Of a stretch of 64,000 nt of DNA, positions 8,593 through 18,200 are shown in pieces. This DNA is from Aliikangiella coralliicola (GTDB lineage Bacteria > Pseudomonadota > Gammaproteobacteria > Enterobacterales > Kangiellaceae). The stretch lies in NCBI RefSeq assembly GCF_007004725.1, contig NZ_ML660163.1, positions 140,905 to 204,904 on the forward strand, given 5' to 3'. Below the pieces are notes generated by a model that saw only the letters and a list, made by a program, of their open reading frames with translations, did no database searches and was not told where the DNA came from. Every line of letters begins with the position of its first letter. The first letter of the stretch is position 1. The position numbers and the translations under genes are program-made.

Positions 8593-10674
8593 TTAGTTTT
8601 TCTTTTCTTCTTCCGACTCTCGATACTTGTCAAACCAAGCCAAAATATACCCAATCTTTCTCGCTAAATTAGAAGGCTTGGCCGCAATCCCATGATAAGC
8701 CCCTTGAATACGCACAAACGAACTTTCCACACCTTCCAACCGCAAAGCACCATAATATTGCTCACTTTCACTCATAGGAGTACGGACATCGAGTTCGCCC
8801 GTTAACACCATGGTTGGTGTTTCCACGTTCCCCACCAGCGCTAAAGGTGAACGTTTCCAATATTGCTCGTAATCTTTCCACGGCAAATCGGTAAACCAGT
8901 ATCGGGTCATAAATGTATAAATATCGGAGGTACCAATCATACTAATCCAGTTAATCACTGGCTTGGCGACAACCGCGGCTTTAAATCGATTCGTTTTGCC
9001 AATAATCCAGGCGGTTAAAACCCCACCACCAGAACCACCGGTAACAAATAAATTTTTCTCGTCTACATAGCCTTTGGCAATCACACCATCCACCATATCC
9101 ATCAAATCATCATAATCATTTGACGGATAATTTTTATTAATTAAATTAGCAAACTCACTTCCCTGAGAAGTAGAACCACGCGGGTTGCCATACACCACGA
9201 CATAACCGGCTGCTGCAAAGAGTTGCACTTCCGATGAAAAACCAGGGCCGTAGGCTGTGTGAGGGCCGCCATGAATTTCCAAAATCATTGGATACTTCTT
9301 CTTGGGATCAAAATCCGGCGGGGTCACAATCCAGGCTTGTAAATCCCGTCGATCGACAGAGCTTTTTACAGTGAGTAACTCTGGCTTATTCACAGTTTTA
9401 TGATCAAACACATCACCGTTAAGATCAGTGAGCATGGTAACTCGACCACGTCTATCAACTACCGCTAAATCAGCCGGTTTATTCCCGCTGGAATGAGTGT
9501 AAACCACATCACCATTATCAGTGACATCGTATTGACCTGAAGTGTAAGGTCTACCAAGGCTCATGCCCCCCAACAAACTGGTCTTATTGTTAAGTTTGCC
9601 AGACAGATTGACGTAAGCCACCCGCTTTTTACCGTCTTTATCGTAACTAAAATAAATTCCTTTGCTATTCTCCGCCCAGCGAATATTTTGCACTGAACGA
9701 TCCAGTTTTGGGGTTAACTGTTTAATGTTGCTGCCATCAGCATTCATCACATACAGCTCGCTATTTTGAAAAGACTTTCCGTCATCTTCAAATCCCGTAA
9801 ATGCAATTCTTTTTCCATCAGGACTCATTTTAGGTGAGCTTTCTGGGCCAGTGGCCTTGGTTAATTGGGTGACCTTACCGCTTAGTACATCAATGGCTAA
9901 TAAGTCGCTGTTAAAAATATCGAATTCAAAATTTTCTCTAGTGTTGGCCGACACAATAATTTGCTTACTGTCTTTGGTCCAGGCCAAAGAACCTGCATAA
10001 TTGTGAGCGCTCGAAGTAATTTGTCGGGGAGTGCCACCAATGGCCGGTACCACATAAATCTGAAGGTTCCCGGGTTTATTCATCCCAGCACCGTCTTGTT
10101 GGTATAAGGTCTTATCAATATATTGTGCATCATTCGCCCACTTTGCACCTTTAGGTTTAAATGACAGGCTAAATAAAGGTTTGGCTTTGGCAGGCGTAAA
10201 CATAGCAAAAGCAATCTGCTTACCATCAGGCGAAAAACTGAGGCTGTTAGGGCTCATCGTCACATCAGTAACTCGGGCAGTGTTACCACTTTTCACATCT
10301 CTTACATAAATTTGCACCTTACCTTCTTTGCTCGACAGGTACGCCATTTTAGAACCATCGCGAGAAAAAACGGGACTATAGTGATTTTTTGAATCCGACA
10401 ACAGCGGCATATGAGCACTGCCATCTAAAGCCACTGTCCATAAATTTCTGCGCACACTATCGGACATAATATCCATACTACGGCGTTCGTAAACCACATG
10501 GTCACCATCAGGCATGACCACCGGGTTCGCGGCATACTCTAAACTGAAAAGGTCCTTGTAGTTGAGGAGTTTTTTATTCTCTTCCTTGGACTCTGGCTTC
10601 GCGGATAAATTTGCAGTTAATAAAAGACTTGCGACCAGTGTGGTAATGGTTCGCAACGAGAGAGTTTTGTTCAT
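8593..10674 (-). CDS. Secreted S9-family peptidase (acylaminoacyl-/dipeptidyl-peptidase-like)
   Basis: The 693-residue protein has a cleavable signal peptide (about residues 1-25, ending near LSAKP). A TolB/WD40-like beta-propeller with repeated DGSKMAY, SPDGKQIAF and SPDGKRIAF motifs spans about 45-420. A C-terminal alpha/beta-hydrolase domain contains the triad Ser548 (GGSGGG), Asp629 (GELDVRTP) and His661 (GAYHGIA). The oxyanion-side motif EIHGGPH is present. The propeller limits access to short peptides, so the likely role is periplasmic or extracellular oligopeptide cleavage, complementing the secreted endoproteases in the window. The gene diverges from the 5'-nucleotidase gene. The family is certain; exact specificity cannot be read from sequence. 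Confidence 0.92.
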   Translation of the reverse strand: MNKTLSLRTITTLVASLLLTANLSAKPESKEENKKLLNYKDLFSLEYAANPVVMPDGDHVVYERRSMDIMSDSVRRNLWTVALDGSAHMPLLSDSKNHYSPVFSRDGSKMAYLSSKEGKVQIYVRDVKSGNTARVTDVTMSPNSLSFSPDGKQIAFAMFTPAKAKPLFSLSFKPKGAKWANDAQYIDKTLYQQDGAGMNKPGNLQIYVVPAIGGTPRQITSSAHNYAGSLAWTKDSKQIIVSANTRENFEFDIFNSDLLAIDVLSGKVTQLTKATGPESSPKMSPDGKRIAFTGFEDDGKSFQNSELYVMNADGSNIKQLTPKLDRSVQNIRWAENSKGIYFSYDKDGKKRVAYVNLSGKLNNKTSLLGGMSLGRPYTSGQYDVTDNGDVVYTHSSGNKPADLAVVDRRGRVTMLTDLNGDVFDHKTVNKPELLTVKSSVDRRDLQAWIVTPPDFDPKKKYPMILEIHGGPHTAYGPGFSSEVQLFAAAGYVVVYGNPRGSTSQGSEFANLINKNYPSNDYDDLMDMVDGVIAKGYVDEKNLFVTGGSGGGVLTAWIIGKTNRFKAAVVAKPVINWISMIGTSDIYTFMTRYWFTDLPWKDYEQYWKRSPLALVGNVETPTMVLTGELDVRTPMSESEQYYGALRLEGVESSFVRIQGAYHGIAAKPSNLARKIGYILAWFDKYRESEEEKKN

Positions 10675-11026
10675 TATTTTTTAGCCTCACAATTTAATTC
10701 CGATACATTGTATCAAAACCTCTAAAACATAGGGTAGTGCGTCCTGTTTCAAAATGTATCTGTAGGCAGGGTTGTTGATCAAGAGGGCAAATTCGCTGAA
10801 TCTGAACTCATTGTCAGAGAGCCTAATTCCAACCTACCAATAGTGATTAAAAGAACAACTTGATCCATTTTGGATAATATTTCTGTCATTAAACATTCAC
10901 AAAAATAAACATTTTCACAAACTATACTGCGCCCAACAAATATCTCAGAACTCAAATATTAGGTGAGTTTTTTAAAAGCACTTCAACTATTTGAGCAAAT
11001 TTCAGGAAAAATCAGGTTGCAGAAAA
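10675..11026. other. Divergent promoter region between S9 peptidase and 5'-nucleotidase
   Basis: About 350 bases separate the divergent starts and must carry promoters both ways. A TATACT at about 10922 is a possible -10 for the plus-strand gene, but I see no well-spaced -35. No ORF is supported here. Confidence 0.4.
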
Positions 11027-12997
11027 ATGAATAAAATAATGAAGAGCTCATTAAAATCATTAACAAGTTTAGTATTAGGGACCGTTTTGTTGACTGGTTG
11101 TAGTTCCGACGGAGAAGACGGTGTTCAAGGTCCTCAAGGCGAACAAGGAATCCAGGGATCTGCGGGTCAAAATGCGGATATGACGCTTGACTTAACCATC
11201 CTACATATGAACGATCACCACTCGCATATTGCAAAAGATGATTTCGATCTTGATGTGACTGGTCTCGGATTAACAACCACAATAGATGGTGGCAATCCGC
11301 TTGAAGAAGTCACTGTTAATTATGGTGGTTTTCCAATGTTAGTGAGCCTGTTTAATACTTTAGAAGGTCAGTCAGAAAATGTATTGAAACTTCATTCCGG
11401 CGATGCAATTACTGGAACCTTATACTACAGCTTGTTTAAAGGTCAGGCCGACGCGGCAATGATGAATCAAGTTTGTTTTGATGCATTCGCGTTAGGTAAC
11501 CATGAATTCGACGACGGCGACTCTGGTTTAGCAAACTTTTTAAACTGGTTAAATTCGACTGCGTGTGAAACGCCTACTTTAGCAGCTAACATTGTTCCCG
11601 GCGAAACTTCTGCAGTGTCTTCTGGTTATATTCAGCCTTACACTATCATAGAGAGAAGCGGCCACAAAATTGGCATTATCGGCATCGATATCGCAGGAAA
11701 AACACAAAACTCTTCTAGCCCAGATGCAACCACTGAATTTCTGGACGAAACAACCACAGCACAACAATACATCGATGAATTGACAGCGATGGGTGTTAAT
11801 CACATTGTATTAATGACTCACTATCAGTACGAAAATGATTTAGCGTTAGCTGCAGCCTTAACTGGTGTTGATGTGATTGTTGGTGGTGATTCTCACACAT
11901 TATTAGGCGACAGCACATTTAGTGATTTAGGTTTCAATCCAGTTGCTGATTATCCAGCAGAAGCTACCAATTTAGACGGCAATAAAGTCTGTGTTGTTCA
12001 AGCTTGGGAATATGCTCATATCATGGGTAAACTGGATGTAAGTTTCGATGAGAATGGTCATGTGACTTCTTGTGGTGGTCACCCTTATATGCCAATAGAA
12101 GCTGAAATTAGTTATGAACATGCTGACGATGACGACCGGGTTCTCTCTGGTGCAGATTACGGGACAGTAATTGCTTCACTAACAAGTCATCCTGAAGTTG
12201 TGGTTACGCCTTCTGATGCAACGACTCAAGTCATGCTTGAAACTTTTGACGCAGATGTCGATATTTTGCGCCAAACTATCATTGGCACCATAGCGGAAGA
12301 TCTTTGTTTAGAACGTTTCCCTGGACAAGGTCGTTCAAACTTATGCGATGTCTCAGCAAACTATGTTTATGGCAGCGATATTTCTAATGTCGTCGCAAAA
12401 GCTTTTCTAACGGTTACTCCTACAGCTGATATTGCAATTCAAAATGGTGGTGGTGTTCGTGTTGATGTTGCTGCTGGTGATTATTCAATCGGTGACGCTT
12501 ATACCTTGCTACCTTTCTCAAACACACTAGTCACTTTAGAAATGACAGGACAGCAAATTGTTGATGTATTAGAAGAAGCATTAGCAAATACACTCGACAA
12601 TGATGGTTCAAGCGGTTCATATCCCTATGCTTCTGGTTTACGTTTCTCAGTTGATGCTTCTCAAGCACATGGTAGCCGCATTAGTAACGTTGAAGTCAAT
12701 TCACGAGTGGCCGGCGATTGGACAGCTATCGAATTAGCGGCGACTTATACGGTGGTTACTAATGACTTTATTGCGTCGGGTCGTGACGGATATACAACTT
12801 TTGGCGAAGTCTTCGAAGCCGGTGATTTTGTTGACACTTACACAGAATACGCTCAGGGCTTTATCGACTATGTTGAAAGTTTAACCAATGCCGCACAGCC
12901 AGTTCAAAAATTGCCAGTTTCTGAGTATTCAACTCAAAACTATATAGGCCGCGATGGATGCGACCATGGTACTAATAACGATTGTGTTGGTTACTAG
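11027..12997 (+). CDS. 5'-nucleotidase/metallophosphatase lipoprotein
   Basis: The ATG at 11027 is preferred over an in-frame TTG at 10991, because it gives a normal lipoprotein signal peptide with lipobox LTGC. A short collagen-like stretch (GVQGPQGEQGIQG) follows the acylated cysteine as a spacer. The calcineurin-like metallophosphatase domain has HMNDHHSH, the GDAITGT block, GNHEFDDG, THYQYEND and GGDSHT, so metal ligands are all visible. The C-terminal 5'-nucleotidase domain carries the substrate-binding region (NGGGVR; SNTLVTLEMTGQQI). It probably hydrolyses extracellular or periplasmic nucleotides to nucleosides and phosphate for scavenging. A terminator follows directly. The collagen-like spacer is the only uncommon element. 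Confidence 0.9.
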   Translation: MNKIMKSSLKSLTSLVLGTVLLTGCSSDGEDGVQGPQGEQGIQGSAGQNADMTLDLTILHMNDHHSHIAKDDFDLDVTGLGLTTTIDGGNPLEEVTVNYGGFPMLVSLFNTLEGQSENVLKLHSGDAITGTLYYSLFKGQADAAMMNQVCFDAFALGNHEFDDGDSGLANFLNWLNSTACETPTLAANIVPGETSAVSSGYIQPYTIIERSGHKIGIIGIDIAGKTQNSSSPDATTEFLDETTTAQQYIDELTAMGVNHIVLMTHYQYENDLALAAALTGVDVIVGGDSHTLLGDSTFSDLGFNPVADYPAEATNLDGNKVCVVQAWEYAHIMGKLDVSFDENGHVTSCGGHPYMPIEAEISYEHADDDDRVLSGADYGTVIASLTSHPEVVVTPSDATTQVMLETFDADVDILRQTIIGTIAEDLCLERFPGQGRSNLCDVSANYVYGSDISNVVAKAFLTVTPTADIAIQNGGGVRVDVAAGDYSIGDAYTLLPFSNTLVTLEMTGQQIVDVLEEALANTLDNDGSSGSYPYASGLRFSVDASQAHGSRISNVEVNSRVAGDWTAIELAATYTVVTNDFIASGRDGYTTFGEVFEAGDFVDTYTEYAQGFIDYVESLTNAAQPVQKLPVSEYSTQNYIGRDGCDHGTNNDCVGY

Positions 12998-13009
12998 CAT
13001 CGAAAAATA

Positions 13010-13040
13010 AAATAGCTGTTCTATTGGACAGCTATTTCAA
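13010..13040 (+). terminator. Rho-independent terminator of the 5'-nucleotidase gene
   Basis: A perfect 10-bp stem AAATAGCTGT / ACAGCTATTT with an 8-nt loop begins 13 bases after the stop; the T tract is short. Confidence 0.65.
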
Positions 13041-13197
13041 TTCTATCAATCCTCCAGGTCGGGTTGATGCAAGAATACTCACAGCACTCCGTGGGCACAC
13101 TGACTTAACATCTACGCCCAGAATTGGGGTATTCTTTCACTATCAGGTCCACATCTTTCTCGAGCTTCAGTCCTTAAAAGTTCCCTAACTGAATCCA

Positions 13198-14274
13198 ATG
13201 AAATCTAAGCTCTTTGCCGAGTCTGGATTAGTTTTTGGATTAATTGCAACAGTGTGGTTAGTGATAATGTATCATCGTTTGCACATTGCCAAGCAAATTC
13301 TGGAAGCATCCGACCAGGCGAAAAGCCGTTTTATGGCTAATGTAACGCACGAACTTCGCACTCCCTTGAATGCGATTCTCGGATACACTCAGTTATACAA
13401 ACGAGATCTGGAAATGATGAATAATTATGGCCAGGGCATCAAGGCGATCGATAGAAGTGCCGATCACCTGCTACTAATGATCAACGACATCCTTGAGTTT
13501 TCACGAGCCAATGAAGAAAACCTGACACTTCATCCTGTAGAAGTTGATTTACATAGCTTTTTAAAAACCATGATCGAAATGACACAAATAAGTACTCAGA
13601 TTAAAAACCTGCCTTTCGCATATAATTTTGATAAAGATTTGCCTTCAATAGTGAAAATAGATGATAAAAGGTTACGCTAGGTTTTGTTAAATCTTCTGAG
13701 CAATGCGGTTAAATTTACCAGTTCAGGACATGTATCATTTTCGGTTAGGCTAAAATCCATTAAGTCAGATATTTGCCGCCTCAAATTTGAAATAGAAGAT
13801 ACCGGAATCGGTATTGAAAAATCACAACTGCAATCTATTTTCATACCCTTTCAGCAACTTGACAATGCAATAACGCGCGCGGAAGGTACATGTCTGGGCC
13901 TTACAATTAGTCAAAGACTCGTAAAACTGATGGGTTCAAAACTACAACTAAAAAGCGAACCTAAAAAAGGTAGCAAATTTTGGTTTGAGTTAAATATACC
14001 CGTAATCGGAAAAGAAAATATTAATTCTGATGATGTGTCAATCTCAGCTACGACAGCTCAACAAAATGAGCCAATTATTCTCCCTCAAAAACATCAACTT
14101 GATGCTTTAATTGAGCAGACTAAGCGTCACAACATTCTAGGTATCCGCTCAATTCTAAAAGAACTTGAGCTGCAACGGGAGCTTGCCCCATTTCTTAATA
14201 AAACACGCCCATATGTTGAGAAGTATCGGTTTAAAGAGCTCGCGGAGTGGTTGGAAAAACACGAAACCAGTTAA
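13198..14274 (+). pseudogene. 5'-truncated, nonsense-mutated copy of the histidine kinase at 60306-61892
   Basis: The sequence matches the last two thirds of the intact kinase nearly base for base, starting at its internal Met169. The first membrane segment and the sensor domain are missing. The reading frame is broken by TAG at 13678-13680, where the intact copy has CAG (Gln). The same frame continues after it. A second lesion is in the ATP-binding G2 box: GTCLGLT instead of GTGLGLT. Two residues are also lost in the second membrane segment. The phosphoacceptor His51 (NVTHELRTPLN) is preserved, but no complete kinase can be made. It arose by duplication of the kinase 3' end together with about 200 bases of downstream sequence. 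Confidence 0.92.
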
Positions 14275-14397
14275 GCTCCTAAGTAGTTCAACCTGCAGAG
14301 TAAATGTCGCAACTATAGTTTCATATAAACCATAAACGTAGTGATACACTATAACGATGCTTAGAAAGAAAAGAAAACTTTGGGTTTGCCGCAAAAA

Positions 14398-14470
14398 TAG
14401 TGGGCCCTCACAGACTTGAAGTCGTGCGCGACCCCGGGTGGGCCAACCGATTATGAGTCGGATCCGACGT
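14398..14470 (-). other. tRNA-like remnant (Ile2/Met CAU type), copy 1
   Basis: On the minus strand an anticodon arm CCGA-CTCATAA-TCGG (anticodon CAU) is followed by TTGGTCC, a TTCAAGTC T-loop and an acceptor-like GGGCCCA. No D arm or matching 5' acceptor strand is visible, and extra bases separate the variable loop from the T arm. The terminal CCA of the partner copy is changed here. It is therefore a decayed fragment, not a working tRNA. Confidence 0.4.
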
Positions 14471-14480
14471 AGTATTTTGT

Positions 14481-14940
14481 TCTTGAAACCATAATGTGGC
14501 CAACAATTGAAAGCATAATATGGCCATCTAAATTATCCTATTGAATGCTCCAGACCCTTTAGTTCAAACTCATCATTCGCGAGTCGTACTAAATCACTCA
14601 AAGATTAAGAGTTTTATACAAGTGCATTGCGAAAACACATGGGATTTTAATTAGATATTCAACTTAAAACAATGTCTTACAGAAACAATCGTTGAGAACT
14701 GAATCGACTCTCATTTGATAGTCGATCACTTACTTCTTACTTGAATGAGTTAATTTTGGTATTTAGCCCTTATAAAGATAGTAACGGCCGAATTTTTTAG
14801 CCGTCCAACAATTTCTCATAACAATACCGGCATTAAAGAAAACCTATCGACATCGTTAATCCGTTGGAGTTAATCAATTCATTAAATAGTAAACCAACTA
14901 TATCGGTGTCTAGTACAACCGACTCCACTATAGCTCTAAG
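14481..14940. other. Gene-free stretch between the kinase pseudogene and the M60 protease regulatory region
   Basis: No supported ORF. It includes a TGGCC-N19-TGGCC pair at 14497-14525 that has a counterpart at 62119-62147. The remainder is AT-rich sequence without recognisable structure. Confidence 0.4.
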
Positions 14941-14948
14941 CGTTTAGT

Positions 14949-14976
14949 GCTTATAGATCAGCATTTTTCTTATAGA
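14949..14976 (+). promoter_or_regulatory. GCTTATAG box pair upstream of the M60 protease gene
   Basis: GCTTATAGA (14949-14957) and CTTATAGA (14969-14976) lie 99 and 79 bases upstream of the -24 GG of the sigma-54-type promoter. The same arrangement, with the same 99-base distance, occurs upstream of the gene at 19204. I read it as an enhancer-like binding site for the AAA+ response regulator encoded at 55190-56809; that link is inferred. Confidence 0.6.
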
Positions 14977-15045
14977 AAATAGAAATATGAGTTCTATATC
15001 TTATATTTTTCCCCTAACCCTCTGTTTATTAAATAATAATCATAA

Positions 15046-15062
15046 TTGGCACATAAATCGCT
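15046..15062 (+). promoter_or_regulatory. Sigma-54-type promoter of the M60 protease gene
   Basis: TTGGCACATAAATCGCT matches the -24/-12 consensus with GG at 15048-15049 and GC at 15060-15061, exactly ten bases between. The start codon is about 150 bases downstream. A further GCTTATAGA box lies at 15088-15096, beyond the expected transcription start. Confidence 0.72.
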
Positions 15063-15213
15063 TTATTTGACCTAGTGAAAAGCAATTGCTTATAGACGAT
15101 TTGTTATTCAGAAGATGACTATTCTGCCATCAAAATCGATGGCGGTGATAGTAATTCCGGAATTTCTTCCATTAATACAGATCGTAAAAACATTTTTGTA
15201 GTCAGGTGAATCC

Positions 15214-18200
15214 ATGAAACATTCAATCGAAAATTTCTTTCAAAACCTAGGTTTAAGAAAATCGCTATTACCTTTAATTTCCTTTTTTGCATTGATACCC
15301 TATGCAGCTGTTGCACACGGACCGGCAACTAAATATAACCAAGCGCAAGATGGTGTGATTAAGAAAAACAATAAAGTGGTTGCTCATCCACAGGTTGCAT
15401 CTAAGACTTTAGCTACCATCGACTCTAATTATCGTTTTGAAAATGATTTATCTGACGAATCTAGCCAATATGCATTAACTCTCCATGGCGACGAAAGCTA
15501 CCTGCAATCTGAAAATGGCATGGGGCTCAACATGCCTGGAAAGCGTTGGATAGATCTGCCGCTACAACTAAGTCAAGACATCGACAGAGACCAATCTTTT
15601 TATATTAGTGTTGATTTTATGATCCCGAACACCGGCATTGACGAAAGTGCCAGAGTGATAGTGAGTAATAAGACTTGGGATTATTCAGAACCCGGATTCA
15701 AAGTCACCGCATACAACGAGAAAATCGAGTGGCAAGCTGAAGGTATGCTTTTCGTCGATTTTAATATTGGGGTTGGCGACACTGAAATTGCCGCTCGCTT
15801 TTATGATATTCCAATGGATGAATGGCATACTGTTTCAGTTGACGTAGATTTTGCTGAAGAAGTGGTTTCTTTTGGCATGAACGGCAGAATATATCAGCAA
15901 TCCCTGACAGCTAATATCAATGGTAACACCATTGACCCTTCTCTTTTCATTGACTGGTTAGCAACAAGAAAAATTCGGGTTGGTGCTCACTATTCACCGG
16001 ACGGAGAAACACCGCCCTGGCACTACGAGTCTGAAATTGATGGTGGGGTAAACACGACAGTGACAGTTGCAGATTTTGTGGTCGATAACCTTATCATCCA
16101 ATCTCCCAAACCTCCAGGGGACGCTAATATAGTTCGTGCAGCACTGGTTAGTTTAACAGAACATCTTCAAGGCACAGCCACTCTTTCAGAAGCCGATCAA
16201 GAGCAACTATTAGTCAGCATTCGAGCAAATCTGGAAGGGACTAATTTTGCCGATTTTAGCTCAGAAGCAAAAGCTTTTATCGATGCTCACGCGCAATCAA
16301 ATGGTTCTCTTTATGTAATCATCAATCGGGACAATACAGATTATAGTCGATATGATGATTTCACAGCGATTTCAAAAGCCTACGTAGATTTAGGCGTGTG
16401 GATGATGAAGAGTGGTTTAACTCCCGCAAATGCTTCTGCGGCGGAAAATATCACATTCACAGAGCACTCTTACTTTCCCGGTCAGTTACCAAACAACGCC
16501 GCACGAATTGAAAATGGTTCTGCAGAAGTTTTAGCGCAATATGTGCTCGACCCTGGTTATTTAATGGGTGGTATGCAACTAAACCCGAACAGCGAACTCA
16601 CGTCATATGTGTATCGCCCTACCGGTTTTTATGCGCCTGCTGGAGAAACTGTCACCATTACAGTTGATCCCGCGCTGGTCGATTCTGGCTTACATATTCG
16701 TGTTGGTGGACAACATGAAAACCACACACTCATATCCTCGACCAATCGCTTTCCGCTTATAAGCGTCGACTACCGAATTGAAGCGGCTGAATTTGACGTT
16801 ATTAATCCGTTTGGCGGCGGCATCTATGTTCTTGTTCCTCAGGGCACAGATTTAGGATGGATAGATATTGGTATTAACAACGCCGTAAGGGCACCGTACT
16901 TTTCAACCAAAACGGGTCGTGAAACCTCGCTGGTAGAATGGAATACAATTAAACAATATCCTGGGCTTTTTGCAGAATTTGAATCTGATAAATTTGTAAT
17001 TACAGTACCGACTTCAGACATTCAAAATTTTGATCAGCCTGACGTGTTATTGGAAAAATGGGATCAGATTATGGATATTTTTCAAGTTCTCCATGGTCGC
17101 CCTCTCGAAAGAGTCAGAGCTGAAGGCTATATGTTAGATTCCGCTTCCGCTGTGGTTGGTTCTTACCCGGGAGGCTATCCAGTTACACCCGGTTTTTGGG
17201 CAGAAGGTTCAAATGGGATCACCGATGGGAATTACTCACCGTTTGGCGTGCTAAACAGTGGTGATTGGGCCGGCGGTGAAGAGTTCGCGATTATGTTGCA
17301 CGAATTGGGTCACCACCACTATGGTCGATTTATCAATGTCGGCGAACAAGAATCCTTTGTTAACGTGCCTGGGGCAGCCGTTTTTAATGAGCTATTTGGA
17401 CTCGATTATGACGAAGCTCTAGCAGTATCAGGTTATCAAAAATTTAGTCGTGCTGATGCCGCAATCGATTGGATGGTGACGCATAACTTTAGGAACGGAA
17501 ACCCTATCGGCATGGACCCTACAACAGACTTTGAACCCATTGAAACTTCATACCAAGCAAGAGGTCACGCTAAGTTTGTCGATCTCGCTGATATTTTTGG
17601 TGGATGGGAAGCCATTGGTACTATTTATGAAAAGTTCTACGTACAAGATACACTTAGCGGAACACCAGCGGATACCCAATATGGCGTTTCGCATGACGAA
17701 TTTTTATTAACCGGCTCTGATGCGCTTCAATGTAATTTGGCGAGTTTGTTTCACTTTTGGGGTATCCATCCATCAACTGACACGGCTAATCAACTATCTG
17801 CCTATCCAGCTTGTGACGGTGCACTCGAGCGAGTGACAAGCTACTTGGATCAAGCCCCTCGAACCAATGAAGATTTAACTTTGTTCCATGAAGAAAAAAC
17901 CGCATTGGGTGAAAACCAATTGAAGTTCCAAATTTATGATCAGTTACTCGAAGATTTTGATCATTCGTACGGACAACAAATTAGAGACGCTGGTGCTGCC
18001 ATTCTTGAAACATACTTTGGTGTGCAAGCGGATCAAGCGCCATCGGCACCGGTTTTACAAACCGCAAGCTTCAATCATAAAAGTTCGCAAACAACAGAAT
18101 TCTCATGGTCTCCAGCAGTCGATCCAGAAGGTCACAATTTAAAATATAGCTGGCGATTAGTCGATGCTTCTACCGGTACGGTGCTTTTATTTAAATCCTG

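Larger units (their letters stand above)
13198..14480 (+). repeat. Long duplicated block, copy 1 (partner 60810-62104)
   Basis: The block contains the kinase 3' part and about 200 bases of non-coding sequence up to GACGTAGTATTT. Identity with the partner is very high over about 1.28 kb, in direct orientation and about 47 kb apart. Upstream of 13190 and downstream of about 14480 the similarity falls off quickly. Confidence 0.9.

Noticed and set aside
8464..8667. Short plus-strand ORF downstream of the S9 gene end
   Set aside because: Low-complexity translation, overlaps the S9 gene on the other strand, and no ribosome binding site.
12982..13188. Short ORF overlapping the end of the 5'-nucleotidase gene
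   Set aside because: It covers the terminator hairpin and has no recognisable protein features.
13684..14274. Separate ATPase-domain gene after the kinase fragment
   Set aside because: It is the same frame as the fragment before it, interrupted by one TAG where the intact copy has CAG; one pseudogene explains both pieces.
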